Shown here one piece after another: positions 41,436 to 50,751 of a stretch of 64,000 nucleotides of DNA. Under the pieces are notes generated by a model, which was given only the letters and a program-made list of their open reading frames with translations, did not search any database and was not told where the DNA came from. The translations under genes were made by a program, and so were the position numbers. Origin of the DNA: an uncultured Dorea sp. Lineage in GTDB: Bacteria > Bacillota > Clostridia > Lachnospirales > Lachnospiraceae. The first letter of the stretch is position 1. Each line of letters begins with the position of its first letter. The stretch is taken from the NCBI GenBank assembly GCA_948602995.1, contig CAPEBR010000007.1:16775-80774 (forward strand), in the 5' to 3' direction.

Positions 41436-41696
41436 ATGAGCACTCTCCAAAGCACAATCTCTATGATGCAAACTCTGCCAGAAGCTGATCTGATTAAAAT
41501 TCAGAATTTTACCAAGAAACTTTCCAAGCGTCGCGAACTTGAATCAGCTGATGAAGCTGTCGGTCGATTTTTGCCGCCAAAATCACGGGAAGATATTTAT
41601 AGAGATTTAGAAACTTCCAGACAGCAGGCAGCAGAGGGGGATTATCAGGAGGCTGGTGAATTCCTTGCCGAACTTAGAGCAGAATATGGGATTTAA
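41436..41696 (+). CDS. Antitoxin of type II TA pair
   Basis: An 86-residue, mostly helical, charged protein (DIYRDLETSRQQAAEGDYQE, then AGEFLAELRAEYGI) with AGGAGGAG before the ATG. Its 3' end overlaps the toxin gene by 11 bases. Size, order and partner indicate an antitoxin; it would bind the toxin and repress the shared promoter. A canonical RHH or HTH motif is not obvious. Confidence 0.8.
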   Translation: MSTLQSTISMMQTLPEADLIKIQNFTKKLSKRRELESADEAVGRFLPPKSREDIYRDLETSRQQAAEGDYQEAGEFLAELRAEYGI

Positions 41697-42000
41697 AGTT
41701 GTCTTGACCAGCAAGGCGCAGCTGGATTTTAGGAATATTACCAACTACATCCTCTATGAGCTAAGAAGTGAGCAGGCGGCAACTAGCGTTGCAAACGACA
41801 TGGAACATACGATAGAACGGCTTTCCTATATGGCTGGAGGACTAAAATTATGTGATGATCCTACGCTTCGTGACCTTGGGTATCGGACGATACACTTCAA
41901 GTACCATCGTTATTTTATGCTTTATCGTATACAAGATGACACGGTTTATGTCGATGCCATCTATCATGATCTACAGAATTATGAAGATATCTTGCAATAA
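41686..42000 (+). CDS. RelE/ParE-family toxin
   Basis: A 104-residue toxin: FKVVLTSKAQLDFRNITNYI start, central LRDLGYRTIHFKYHRYFMLY and end YVDAIYHDLQNYEDIL, matching the RelE/ParE fold. The ATG at 41686 overlaps the antitoxin stop and AGCAGAATATGGG supplies coupling; the ATG 30 bases upstream would duplicate antitoxin coding. Whether it cleaves mRNA (RelE) or targets gyrase (ParE) cannot be told. Confidence 0.85.
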   Translation: MGFKVVLTSKAQLDFRNITNYILYELRSEQAATSVANDMEHTIERLSYMAGGLKLCDDPTLRDLGYRTIHFKYHRYFMLYRIQDDTVYVDAIYHDLQNYEDILQ

Positions 42001-42444
42001 CCTACCAAACTTAGCCCCATTTTGATAGTGAGGTTTAATAATATTTTTGTCTGCAAGTATTGACATTATTCTTTTCTCATCGTCTACAAATTCGATTGCG
42101 GTGTTATCTTCTGCAGGTCGATTTGATGATATTTTAATTCCAATATGGTCGTTAATATAATTACAAATAGTTTTTCTTTTAAGGATTCTGTTATCTCATT
42201 TTGGAAATCGGGATTCGGTTCACATACAAGCCTGATTCCATCACAAATGACCCTATCAGAGTTGTTCTTGCCATTGACATCATGGCCGAATTCGCCATTA
42301 AGATATAATTCTATGATCATTTTAGGCAGGTTATCATATGTGAGTACGTTGTGGGAAGCAGCAGAGATTTTGATAAAAAAAGCGAATAATCTTTGAATTA
42401 ACAATCGGGCAGCTCAGCGCATTCCTGAGCTTTGAATAGCAGCT
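42001..42444. other. Gene-poor stretch, no convincing gene
   Basis: Both strands have ~85-106-codon open frames (42084-42404 minus; 42145-42396 plus) without a good ribosome site or recognised family. It may be decayed coding DNA next to the TA pair. Nothing else seen. Confidence 0.45.
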
Positions 42445-42568
42445 ATAAAAATTTCTGCCTGTACATTGGTTACTGTTCACCCTGGAACAGTAACCATACA
42501 GTTGCATTAGCAGACGCAGGAGTGGAGCATCCAGGGGACGCCCTGACCGTACAGGCAGAAATTTTTAT
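42445..42568 (-). terminator. Opp operon terminator with insertion in its loop
   Basis: 20-bp perfect arms ATAAAAATTTCTGCCTGTAC / GTACAGGCAGAAATTTTTAT are separated by 84 bp. The loop holds a 26-bp mini-element (42469-42494, GTTACTGTTCAC..AACAGTAAC) with the same ends as the MITEs. The arms and T-run suit a terminator for the gene ending at 42571; the loop looks enlarged by insertion. Confidence 0.7.
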
Positions 42569-42570
42569 CT

Positions 42571-44265
42571 TTATTGCTTATCTGCATTGATGAACAGATA
42601 CGGCATGCCTACAGAATAATACTGTACGTCTACGATCTGCGGATTCGTCATCATTGCTACGGACTGGCTGTAGATCGGGAAAAGAACACAGTTATCAGCC
42701 AGCTTCTTCTCACAGTCGATCAGAGCACTCCAGCGTGCATCCAGATCTAATGCAAGATCGCCCACCTTCGCGGACTTGATGGTTTCGTCATATTCCTTAT
42801 CAGAGAAGCGTGAATAGTTGGTGGAGCTTCCTGTCACCCACATATCCAGGTCTGTCATCGGATCTGCATAGTCTGGTCCCCATCTGGTAAGACCTACATC
42901 ATATTCACCCTTCTGCATATACTCAAGACGCGCCTTCTTTGGCAGCACCTGGAGTTCTACCTTCAGACCCTCAAGGTTTGTCTGCCACTCGCTCTGCAGA
43001 AACTGGGCAACGCCCTGTGCGGAATCTGTGTCCTCGCACATCAGGGTAATCTCTAAGGAGGATAATCCTGCTTCCTTTAAGCCTGTCTTCCACAGCTCCT
43101 TCGCCTTCTCCACATCATAGGTCCAGCTGTCATACGCGTCCCCTGCATCTGCACGGAAATCCGTTCCCTTTGTATTTGCCGCCAGGCCCACTGGTACAAA
43201 GTAATCCATCGGTGTGGAACCATCTTTCAGAATCCTTGTTGTTACAGCCTCTTTATCGTAGGACTTTGCAAGCGCCATACGGATGTTCAGATTGTCAAGT
43301 CCCTTTTTCTCCATATTCGGGCACAGATACCAGTTATATCCGTCGCCCCTTGTACTGAATCGCTCGTCATCCTCATACTGCTCAACCAGGTTGCCGCTCA
43401 GGGTAACAATATCCAGCTCTCCGTTTTCGAAGGATAGGGCTGCTGTCTGGCTGTCTGTAATTACCTGGAACTCTACCCCGTCAAGCTTAACCTTGGAAGC
43501 ATCAAAGAATTTATCATTCTTCACTTCCTCAATCGTCATTGTTGACGGCTCATAAGCTGAAATCTTAAATGGTCCGTTACAAAGGATTGTCTCTGGCGAC
43601 GTTGCAAATTTGTCGCCGCATCCCTCCACGAAATCCTGTGAAAGTGGAAGGAAGCAGGTGGATGTCATCAGATAATCGAAGATCGAGCATGGGGAGCTTA
43701 ATTTTACTTCCAGCGTCTTGTCATCCTTTGCTTCTACACCCAGATCCTCTACCGGCTTTTCTCCGGCTACTACTTCATCTGCATTTACAATACATGCTGT
43801 CTGAATAAAGAACTGATAATCACTTGCTGTCTTCGGATCCGCAACTCTGCGCCATGCATATACAAAATCATGGGCTGTCACAGGATCGCCATTTGCCCAT
43901 ACAGCATCCTCACGGATATGGAAGGTCAAGGTCAGTCCATCCTCTGACTTCTCCTCGCTCTCTGCCATTCCCGGCGCAGGCGTCCCGTTTTCGTCCTTTG
44001 TGAAGAGTCCCATCATACACTGGGATAATACTCCGCAGGATGTATAGTCATTGGAAAGGGCCGGATCCATAGAATCCACGATCGTGCTTACCTGATAGCG
44101 GAGCACTTTGTCTCCTGCCGGCTGGGATTCCTCCTGATTCCCGCTCTCCGTCTCAGTCTTCCCTGCTGTGTCCTCTTTTGTTTCGTCACCGCCGCAGCCT
44201 GCCAGCAAGCATACGCACATCGCTAATACAAGCAGACATGCCAGTAACTTGTTTTTGAGTTTCAT
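42571..44265 (-). CDS. oppA: Oligopeptide/oligosaccharide ABC substrate-binding lipoprotein
   Basis: A 564-residue family 5 extracytoplasmic solute-binding protein: lipoprotein signal (LLVLAMCVCLLAGCGGDE, Cys24), acidic linker (to residue 50), then the SBP_bac_5 fold (AVWANGDPVTAHDFVYAWRR). It lies at the 3' end of a B-C-D-F-A operon. Opp proteins usually bind peptides, but family 5 proteins can bind oligosaccharides; the GH127 gene at the head of the operon suggests an arabino-oligosaccharide or glycopeptide ligand here (inference). Confidence 0.92.
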   Translation of the reverse strand: MKLKNKLLACLLVLAMCVCLLAGCGGDETKEDTAGKTETESGNQEESQPAGDKVLRYQVSTIVDSMDPALSNDYTSCGVLSQCMMGLFTKDENGTPAPGMAESEEKSEDGLTLTFHIREDAVWANGDPVTAHDFVYAWRRVADPKTASDYQFFIQTACIVNADEVVAGEKPVEDLGVEAKDDKTLEVKLSSPCSIFDYLMTSTCFLPLSQDFVEGCGDKFATSPETILCNGPFKISAYEPSTMTIEEVKNDKFFDASKVKLDGVEFQVITDSQTAALSFENGELDIVTLSGNLVEQYEDDERFSTRGDGYNWYLCPNMEKKGLDNLNIRMALAKSYDKEAVTTRILKDGSTPMDYFVPVGLAANTKGTDFRADAGDAYDSWTYDVEKAKELWKTGLKEAGLSSLEITLMCEDTDSAQGVAQFLQSEWQTNLEGLKVELQVLPKKARLEYMQKGEYDVGLTRWGPDYADPMTDLDMWVTGSSTNYSRFSDKEYDETIKSAKVGDLALDLDARWSALIDCEKKLADNCVLFPIYSQSVAMMTNPQIVDVQYYSVGMPYLFINADKQ

Positions 44266-44358
44266 AATATCTCCTCCTTTTTTGGTAATTCCGGGGAAAG
44301 CTCCTCAGCCTATCCCCGCTTTATTTTAAATGCCTCCCTTTCTGTAAGCCATTTAAAA

Positions 44359-45306
44359 TCACTCATGCGCAGACCAGGCCTCGAACTCCTGGTCCGTACA
44401 GCGGACATAATGTGTCCCTTCTACCTGGTGCATAGTTCCTTCGCCGTAGTCAATTCCGCTTGTCTTATAATCGTATTGAAGCGCCTTCCTTTTCCGTTCC
44501 GCCAGGGGATTGGGATGGGGGATTGCCGAGAGAAGGCTTTTCGTATACGGGTGTACTGGATGGGAAAAAATCTCGTCCGTTGTCCCGGTCTCCAGCAGAT
44601 GCCCCAGGTGCAGCACTCCGATCCGGTCAGAAATATATTTTACCATTGACAGGTCGTGGGCAATAAACAGATATGCCATTCCATTCTCCTGCTGCAGATC
44701 CTTCATCAGATTCACCACCTGTGCCTGGATTGACATATCCAGGGCAGAGATACACTCGTCTGCAATAATCAGTTTTGGATTCATAATAAGGGCCCGGGCG
44801 ATTCCCACACGCTGCCTCTGTCCGCCGGAAAACTGATGTGGATAGCGGTTTGCATGCTCCGGCGCAAGCCCCACTTTATGAAGAATGTCAGCCACCATCT
44901 CCTCCCGCTCCTTTGCAGAGTGATACTGGTGATGGATATCCAGTCCCTGGGCAATAATGTCTCCTACCTTTCTGCGTGGATTCAGGCATGCCATAGGATC
45001 CTGAAAGATCATCTGCATATTGACCCGCAGATTACGCTCTGTCTCACCCTTAAGCCTGCCGGAAATATTCATTCCGTCAAAAAGAATCTCCCCCGCTGTG
45101 GGCTCATACAGGTGAATAACCGAGCGTCCAATGGTCGTCTTCCCTGAGCCAGACTCTCCCACCAGCCCATATGTCTCACCTGGATTGATATAAAAACTCA
45201 CATCTTCTACTGCCTTTACTGTAAACTTACGGCTTACCCGGAAATACTGCTTTAAGCCTTTCACCTCAAGGAGAGGGGCGGTCTTACTGTTTTCCTGTTT
45301 TGTCAT
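44359..45306 (-). CDS. oppF: Opp-type ABC ATPase OppF
   Basis: A 315-residue ATPase: Walker A GESGSGKT, signature FSGGQRQRVGIARA, Walker B LIIADECISALD, and the family's C-terminal Cys-containing extension region (HPVHPYTKSLLSAIP). It overlaps oppD by 23 bases and is followed by oppA after 93 bp. It pairs with OppD to drive import. Confidence 0.93.
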   Translation of the reverse strand: MTKQENSKTAPLLEVKGLKQYFRVSRKFTVKAVEDVSFYINPGETYGLVGESGSGKTTIGRSVIHLYEPTAGEILFDGMNISGRLKGETERNLRVNMQMIFQDPMACLNPRRKVGDIIAQGLDIHHQYHSAKEREEMVADILHKVGLAPEHANRYPHQFSGGQRQRVGIARALIMNPKLIIADECISALDMSIQAQVVNLMKDLQQENGMAYLFIAHDLSMVKYISDRIGVLHLGHLLETGTTDEIFSHPVHPYTKSLLSAIPHPNPLAERKRKALQYDYKTSGIDYGEGTMHQVEGTHYVRCTDQEFEAWSAHE

Positions 45307-46378
45307 AATGCTCTCCCTCCTTCATCATTCGGTCAATCCTGGCCCTAAGCTCCCCTGGAAGCTCCACCTTCGGAGCCTTCGGATGCAGAAGCCATGTGGC
45401 CGCATAATGGGTATCCGATACCCTGAACATGGGCGGCTCCACCCGGCTGTCAATCTTAAGGGCGTATTTGTTCCTGGGGGCAAAGGCGTCGCCTGTGATC
45501 TTATGAAGCAGGTTCGGCGGACTTCCGGGAATAGTATAAAGCCTCTCATCCTCTGTCCCCAGATCCGGCATCGCAGAAAGCAGTCCCCACGTATACGGAT
45601 GCTTCGGTTCATAGAAGACCTCATTGACCGTACCGCTCTCCACGATCTTCCCGGCATACATAACATTGACATAATCCGCCACTTTTGCCACTACTCCCAG
45701 GTCATGGGTAATATAGATCACGGACAGTTTCTTTCTCTTCTGAATCTCCTGGATCAGCTCCAGAATCTTAGACTGGATCGTTACATCCAGCGCGGTTGTA
45801 GGCTCGTCACAGATCAGCAGATCCGGATCGCAGGAAAGCGCGATGGCAATCACCACCCTCTGGCGCATCCCACCTGAAAGCTGGTGGGGATAATTCTTCA
45901 TACGCTTTTCGGCATCCGTAATTCCTACCAGCTTCAGAAGATCCAGCGCCTTCTGATAAGCCTCCTCCTTCGGTGTATGATAATGCCAAAGCATTCCCTC
46001 CATGACCTGCTTCCCGACTGGAATCAGAGGATTTAATGAGGTCATGGGATCCTGAAACACCATGGCAATTCTTTTTCCATTTACATGACGGCGGATTTCC
46101 TTTTTATCCATAGACAGGATATCCCTCGACACCTTCTCCTCCTGTCTGTAATAGGACAGGGTAATATCTCCGCTGTCAATGGTTCCGTTTTTTGCAAGGA
46201 TTCCCATAATTGCCTTGGCTGAAACGGACTTCCCGGATCCTGATTCCCCTACAAGCGCCACGGTCTCCCCGCGGTATACGCTGAGATTGACGCCTCTGAC
46301 CGCATTCACCATGCCTGCCGTTGTCTCAAACGAAATGTTCAGGTTCTGAATCGACAATATTTTCTCTCTCATGTCCAT
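45284..46378 (-). CDS. oppD: Opp-type ABC ATPase OppD
   Basis: A 364-residue ATPase: Walker A GESGSGKS, signature LSGGMRQRVVIAIA, Walker B LLICDEPTTALD, and the C-terminal oligopeptide/dipeptide domain (KHPYTWGLLSAMPDL). It is longer than usual at the C-terminus (~30 residues). Six bases separate it from oppC. It couples ATP hydrolysis to import through OppBC. Confidence 0.93.
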   Translation of the reverse strand: MDMREKILSIQNLNISFETTAGMVNAVRGVNLSVYRGETVALVGESGSGKSVSAKAIMGILAKNGTIDSGDITLSYYRQEEKVSRDILSMDKKEIRRHVNGKRIAMVFQDPMTSLNPLIPVGKQVMEGMLWHYHTPKEEAYQKALDLLKLVGITDAEKRMKNYPHQLSGGMRQRVVIAIALSCDPDLLICDEPTTALDVTIQSKILELIQEIQKRKKLSVIYITHDLGVVAKVADYVNVMYAGKIVESGTVNEVFYEPKHPYTWGLLSAMPDLGTEDERLYTIPGSPPNLLHKITGDAFAPRNKYALKIDSRVEPPMFRVSDTHYAATWLLHPKAPKVELPGELRARIDRMMKEGEHYDKTGKQ

Positions 46379-46384
46379 CTCCTC

Positions 46385-47479
46385 CTACATATCCTTCATC
46401 TTCGGGTCAAGGGCATCCCGCAGGCCGTCTGCCAGCATGTTAAAGCAGAGCATCAGAAGTCCCATGACAAGCAGCGGAAATACGATCATGTACGGGTGGG
46501 AGGTAAAGTTCTGGTATCCGCTGGAAATCAGTGATCCAAGTGACGCCAGAGGCTCCGGAACCCCCAGCCCGATAAATGCCAGGAACGCCTCTGTAAAAAT
46601 CGCGTGAGGGATGGAAAACATAGTCTGTGTTATTAATGGTCCAAAGATATTAGGCAGAATTTCCTTAAATATAATCCAAAGGCTCTTCGCACCCAGCGTA
46701 CGGGAGGCAAGAACATACTCCTGCTCCTTAAGCTTTAGGACCTCTGCCCTGGCAATCCGGCTCATCCCAAGCCACCCGGAAAACATAAGGGCAAAGGTAA
46801 TGGACAGAAGTCCCGGCTTCATCACCAGCAGAAGAAGTGTTACTGTGACCAGATACGGAATACTGTTTAGAACCTCCACGATTCTCTGCATAACCATATC
46901 CGTCCTGCCTCCGAAGTACCCGGACACCATGCCATAGGTAAGCCCGAATGCAAGGTCAATGATCACTGCCAGGATCGCCACATAAAGGCTGATCCGCGTC
47001 CCCATCCATGTTCTTGTCCACAGATCCCTGCCAAAGGAATCTGAACCAAACCAGTACCAGGTATCCTCTAACTGATTGCTCTCATAGTAATTGATCTCCT
47101 TACTTCCTGTTGAGGTACGCATAGTCTCCGAGCCGTCCAGGATTCCAAGCTTCTCCAGTCCCGGGACCCTGGGCGCCATGTTCTGATTTACCGTAATCTG
47201 CTGGTCATAGGTATATTCATTCATACTGGGACCGACAAATGCCATCAGGGTTAAAAGCAGGATACAGATCAGGCTGAACATGGCTCCCTTGCTCTTTCTG
47301 AACCGCGCAAGCGCCTCCTTCCAGTAGCCCTGGCTGGCAAAGTTCGTATCTACATGTTCAAATCCGTCCTTGTGCTGAAATTCAAAATCATCCTCTCTGA
47401 AATCAATCTGGCTTAAATATTCTTCTACTGACAGAACTCTTGCTGTATTGCCTGCTGACTGTTCTTTCTTTTTCTTCAT
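46385..47479 (-). CDS. oppC: Opp-type ABC permease OppC
   Basis: A 364-residue permease: N-terminal cytoplasmic stretch with DFEFQHKDGFEHVDTNFASQ, a membrane span near residue 70, an external loop of about 90 residues and five spans with the EAA-like loop AEVLKLKEQEYVLASRTLGA. It follows oppB after 11 bp. The OppC family N-terminus is about 300 residues, so this one is somewhat extended. Confidence 0.92.
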   Translation of the reverse strand: MKKKKEQSAGNTARVLSVEEYLSQIDFREDDFEFQHKDGFEHVDTNFASQGYWKEALARFRKSKGAMFSLICILLLTLMAFVGPSMNEYTYDQQITVNQNMAPRVPGLEKLGILDGSETMRTSTGSKEINYYESNQLEDTWYWFGSDSFGRDLWTRTWMGTRISLYVAILAVIIDLAFGLTYGMVSGYFGGRTDMVMQRIVEVLNSIPYLVTVTLLLLVMKPGLLSITFALMFSGWLGMSRIARAEVLKLKEQEYVLASRTLGAKSLWIIFKEILPNIFGPLITQTMFSIPHAIFTEAFLAFIGLGVPEPLASLGSLISSGYQNFTSHPYMIVFPLLVMGLLMLCFNMLADGLRDALDPKMKDM

Positions 47480-47490
47480 GCTCTCACCTC

Positions 47491-48426
47491 TCAGTCCATT
47501 TTTCCTGCCAGGCGAATCCTGGGGTCAATAATTCCATACACAATGTCAACAATCAGCATCAGCGCTATATACATGACACTGTAGATGAATGCCAGTGTAA
47601 TCGTCACATTATAATCATTGGACTGAATGGCAGTTACCATCAGGCTCCCGATGCCTGGAATCGAAAAGATCTTCTCAATTACCAGTGAGCCGATCATCAG
47701 ATCCACAACAAGGGGGGCAAGGACTGTAACAATAGGAATCAGGGCATTTCTCATGGCATGCCGCAGCATAAGTGTGGGACCTGTAATTCCCTTGCTCTCT
47801 GCCAGCAGCATATACTCACTGTCCAGTACCTCCAGAAGAGAGGTCCTGGTAAATCTCGCCACCGTTGCTACCGTAAACATGGAGAGTGCAATCATGGGCA
47901 TCACGGAGGATGCGAAAAACTGCTTTCCGTCATACAAAAGCGGCAGCCACTGCGCCTTAAATCCCACAAAATACGCCAGCGCCAGTGCAAAGACATAGGA
48001 GGGCAGGCTGACTCCAATGACTGAAATAAATGTACATAAGGTATCCCACCAGCTGTTATGCTTAAGCGCTGCCAGTATTCCAAGAATCAGGCCGATCACT
48101 GCCCCAAATGCCACAGCCTCCCCGCCTATTCCGAAGCTGACAGGAACCCGGTTCTCAAGAAGCACGGAGATGGACGTGTCCTTGGAAATAACGTAAGATA
48201 CGCCAAAATCTCCCTTGCACAGATTCTTCACATAACGGAAAAACTGTACAGTAACCGGCTGGTCAAGGCCGTATTTTTCTGACATCACGGCAATCTGCTC
48301 CTGTGACAGCCTTTCATCATTAAAGGGCGAACCGGGCATAAGTTGTAATAATAAGAATAAGACAAATATTACAATCAACAGCGTAACCAGAGAAATGGCA
48401 AGGCGCTTCCCGATATATTTTTTCAT
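47491..48426 (-). CDS. oppB: Opp-type ABC permease OppB
   Basis: A 311-residue permease: N-terminal MKKYIGKRLAISLVTLLIVI, motif LLQLMPGSPF, GDFGVSYV, the EAA loop EVLDSEYMLLAESKGITGPT, six spans. Normal length for OppB. GGAGAGTGAGAGC precedes the ATG. It lies 33 bp after the GH127 gene, so the hydrolase and transporter are one operon. Confidence 0.93.
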   Translation of the reverse strand: MKKYIGKRLAISLVTLLIVIFVLFLLLQLMPGSPFNDERLSQEQIAVMSEKYGLDQPVTVQFFRYVKNLCKGDFGVSYVISKDTSISVLLENRVPVSFGIGGEAVAFGAVIGLILGILAALKHNSWWDTLCTFISVIGVSLPSYVFALALAYFVGFKAQWLPLLYDGKQFFASSVMPMIALSMFTVATVARFTRTSLLEVLDSEYMLLAESKGITGPTLMLRHAMRNALIPIVTVLAPLVVDLMIGSLVIEKIFSIPGIGSLMVTAIQSNDYNVTITLAFIYSVMYIALMLIVDIVYGIIDPRIRLAGKMD

Positions 48427-48459
48427 GCTCTCACTCTCCTTCCACCTTCTGAATCAGTG

Positions 48460-50391
48460 TCATGCTTCCTCCATCCACACCCTCATATGCGTCAGCCCTC
48501 TGTTGGACCATGCATAATATGGGATTGCTGTAAGCGTGACCGGTTTTTCCGGACACGGCTGTCCCAGATAAAGAGACTCTGGTATCTCCTTCTGTAATGC
48601 CGGAATCTTAAGCGCCACGACGCCTCCTAGAAGTTCCGGGTCATAGGGGAGAATCTCTGCTTTCCCTTCTCTCGGAATCCGGAATGTCTGCAGAGCTTCT
48701 CCATTATCAATTCCCTCAAATGCATAGACAACCGGCCCTCTCATAAAGGCAACACACCCGGCGTCTGCACGTACCAGGGGATTTGCATACACTCTTCTTA
48801 CCGGCATGTCCATATGGCAGGCCACCTGATCCCCTGACGCCCAGCAGCGGGAAATCTTCCAGTAGCCGTCCTTTCCAAGGGCGGAATCCGGCACTTCTTC
48901 CCCATTCACCGAAACATTCATCCCAGGACACCATCCCGGATAACGGACTGCAAGGGTGAATTCTGCTCCGGGGGCGTCTGGTTCTACTGTGTAGACAGCC
49001 TCGCCCTCCCACGGATAGCGCGACTCCAGTAATATCCTTACTCCGCCCCCCATATCAAAAAATACTTCCCCGCCAATAAATAGATGGGAATATATAACAT
49101 CCTCCCCGGATGACCATACATAGGTTCCAAGAGAGGTCATCAGACGCGCCAGATTCGGCGGACAGCAGGCGCAGTCATACCATCCGATCCTCTCAGGCGT
49201 GTACTCCTCATCCCCGTATACCTCTGCCGACATCTCGGGATTTGCTTCTAACTGGTTTATATAGAAAAACTTTGTGCCATCAAGCTGCATGCCGCTTATG
49301 GTTCCATTATAAAGAGCCCGTTCCATGACGTCTGCATAGCGGGAGCAGGGCTCTGCCTCCAGCATCTGCCTTGCAAAAAAGCAGACTCCCACAGCCGCAC
49401 AGGTTTCCGCATAGGCTGTGTCATTGGGCAGGTCGTAATCCTCTGTAAACGCCTCGCCCCTGGCAGTAGAGCCTATGCCTGCCGTTATATACATCCGCTT
49501 TTCCACCATATTATCCCAAAGCCTTCTGCAGGCTGCAAGAAGAACCTCATCATCTGTCACTGCTGCAAGATCTGCTGCTGCCGTCAGGAGATACATACAG
49601 CGGACAGCATGTCCTTCTACCTTATCCTGTTCTCTTAAGGGCTTGTGATTCTGCATATAAGCCGGGGACAGTTTACTGACATAATCTGTCCGGCTCCATC
49701 CTCTGTTTTCTTCCTCTTTGAGGAAAAAATCCGGATCCTTCCCCCGCTCGTCCACAAAATAGGAGGCAAGCTTCAGATACCGTTCCTCGCCGGTCACCCG
49801 GTAAAGGCGCATCAGCGCCAGCTCAATCTCCTCATGTCCCGGGATTCCCGTAATCTTCCCTGGCCCGAAGCGGTTATCAATATGGTCACACAGACGACAG
49901 CAGATCTTTAAAAACGTATCCTTTCCCGTAGCATCATAATAGGCTACTGCTGCCTCTGTCATATGTCCTGCACAGTAGAGCTCATGACAGTCCGACAGAT
50001 TCTGCCAGCGTCGTTCAGGCGCTGCTGCGATAAAGTAAGAATTCAGATATCCGTCCGGTCTCTGTGCTCTCCCAATCAGGTCAATAATCTCATCTGTCCG
50101 GCTTTCAAGCTCCGGATCCGGCTTTAAAATCAGGGAATAAGCCACCGCCTCAATCCATTTCGCAAGATCACTGTCCTGGAAGATGCGCCCATAATAATCA
50201 CCCTCACTCTCACCTGCCGCAATCTTCATATTCTCAATCACATGGCTTTTCCTGACATCCGGAACCTCATCATGAAGCGCCTTCTCCTGGTACGGAATCA
50301 TCACATCCACAACCGTTTTCTGGATTGGCGAAAAGAATGAATCCTTAACCGAAACCTGTTTCATAGAAATAAATTGATTCTTTTTTGACAT
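48460..50391 (-). CDS. GH127 beta-L-arabinofuranosidase (DUF1680)
   Basis: A 643-residue GH127 enzyme without a signal peptide (cytoplasmic). Zinc/catalytic residues are visible: Glu and Cys in AYAETCAAVG and the Cys pair in WYDCACCPPNLARL, matching the zinc-thiolate site of characterised GH127 enzymes. The fold is an (alpha/alpha)6 barrel plus beta domains. The family removes beta-L-arabinofuranose from hydroxyproline-linked arabinooligosaccharides. First gene of the operon with the Opp-type importer and divergent from an AraC regulator, which suggests uptake and breakdown of a plant arabino-conjugate. Confidence 0.93.
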   Translation of the reverse strand: MSKKNQFISMKQVSVKDSFFSPIQKTVVDVMIPYQEKALHDEVPDVRKSHVIENMKIAAGESEGDYYGRIFQDSDLAKWIEAVAYSLILKPDPELESRTDEIIDLIGRAQRPDGYLNSYFIAAAPERRWQNLSDCHELYCAGHMTEAAVAYYDATGKDTFLKICCRLCDHIDNRFGPGKITGIPGHEEIELALMRLYRVTGEERYLKLASYFVDERGKDPDFFLKEEENRGWSRTDYVSKLSPAYMQNHKPLREQDKVEGHAVRCMYLLTAAADLAAVTDDEVLLAACRRLWDNMVEKRMYITAGIGSTARGEAFTEDYDLPNDTAYAETCAAVGVCFFARQMLEAEPCSRYADVMERALYNGTISGMQLDGTKFFYINQLEANPEMSAEVYGDEEYTPERIGWYDCACCPPNLARLMTSLGTYVWSSGEDVIYSHLFIGGEVFFDMGGGVRILLESRYPWEGEAVYTVEPDAPGAEFTLAVRYPGWCPGMNVSVNGEEVPDSALGKDGYWKISRCWASGDQVACHMDMPVRRVYANPLVRADAGCVAFMRGPVVYAFEGIDNGEALQTFRIPREGKAEILPYDPELLGGVVALKIPALQKEIPESLYLGQPCPEKPVTLTAIPYYAWSNRGLTHMRVWMEEA

Positions 50392-50751
50392 GTTTTCCTC
50401 TCCTCATAGCTTTCGTACTCTCAAGCTTGTACATCTCAAGAAACACTTAATAGCAATCTGTAAATTTTATCCAAGAAAAATATTGACTTGTCTATTATTT
50501 TATATATTATTACTATAATTTCAAAAAATTCTGTTGTCATTAAACACATTCCACACAATATATGAAAAAACTATTATATTTTTATAGTACAAAATCAATA
50601 TTTTTTCTCCGTCCCTTTCTTTTTTTATATAAAAAATAAATTTATCTGTAAATCATCCCCCTAATTTTCGGATTTTTATTGATACACCTAAAATCTTCTG
50701 ATATAATAAAATTGATATTTGTAAACTGTAACCCTATAAGGGAGAAATTGA
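50392..50751. other. Divergent promoter region, GH127/opp versus AraC
   Basis: 360 bp, very AT-rich, no ORF with a ribosome site. It must hold the promoters and AraC binding sites for both directions. The AraC gene has TTGATA..TATAAT-like DNA at 50696-50712 and a GGGAGAAA ribosome site at 50741. Confidence 0.55.

Noticed and set aside
42084..42404. 106-residue minus-strand ORF (and overlapping plus-strand ORF)
   Set aside because: Neither has a good ribosome site or recognisable composition; probably decayed DNA.
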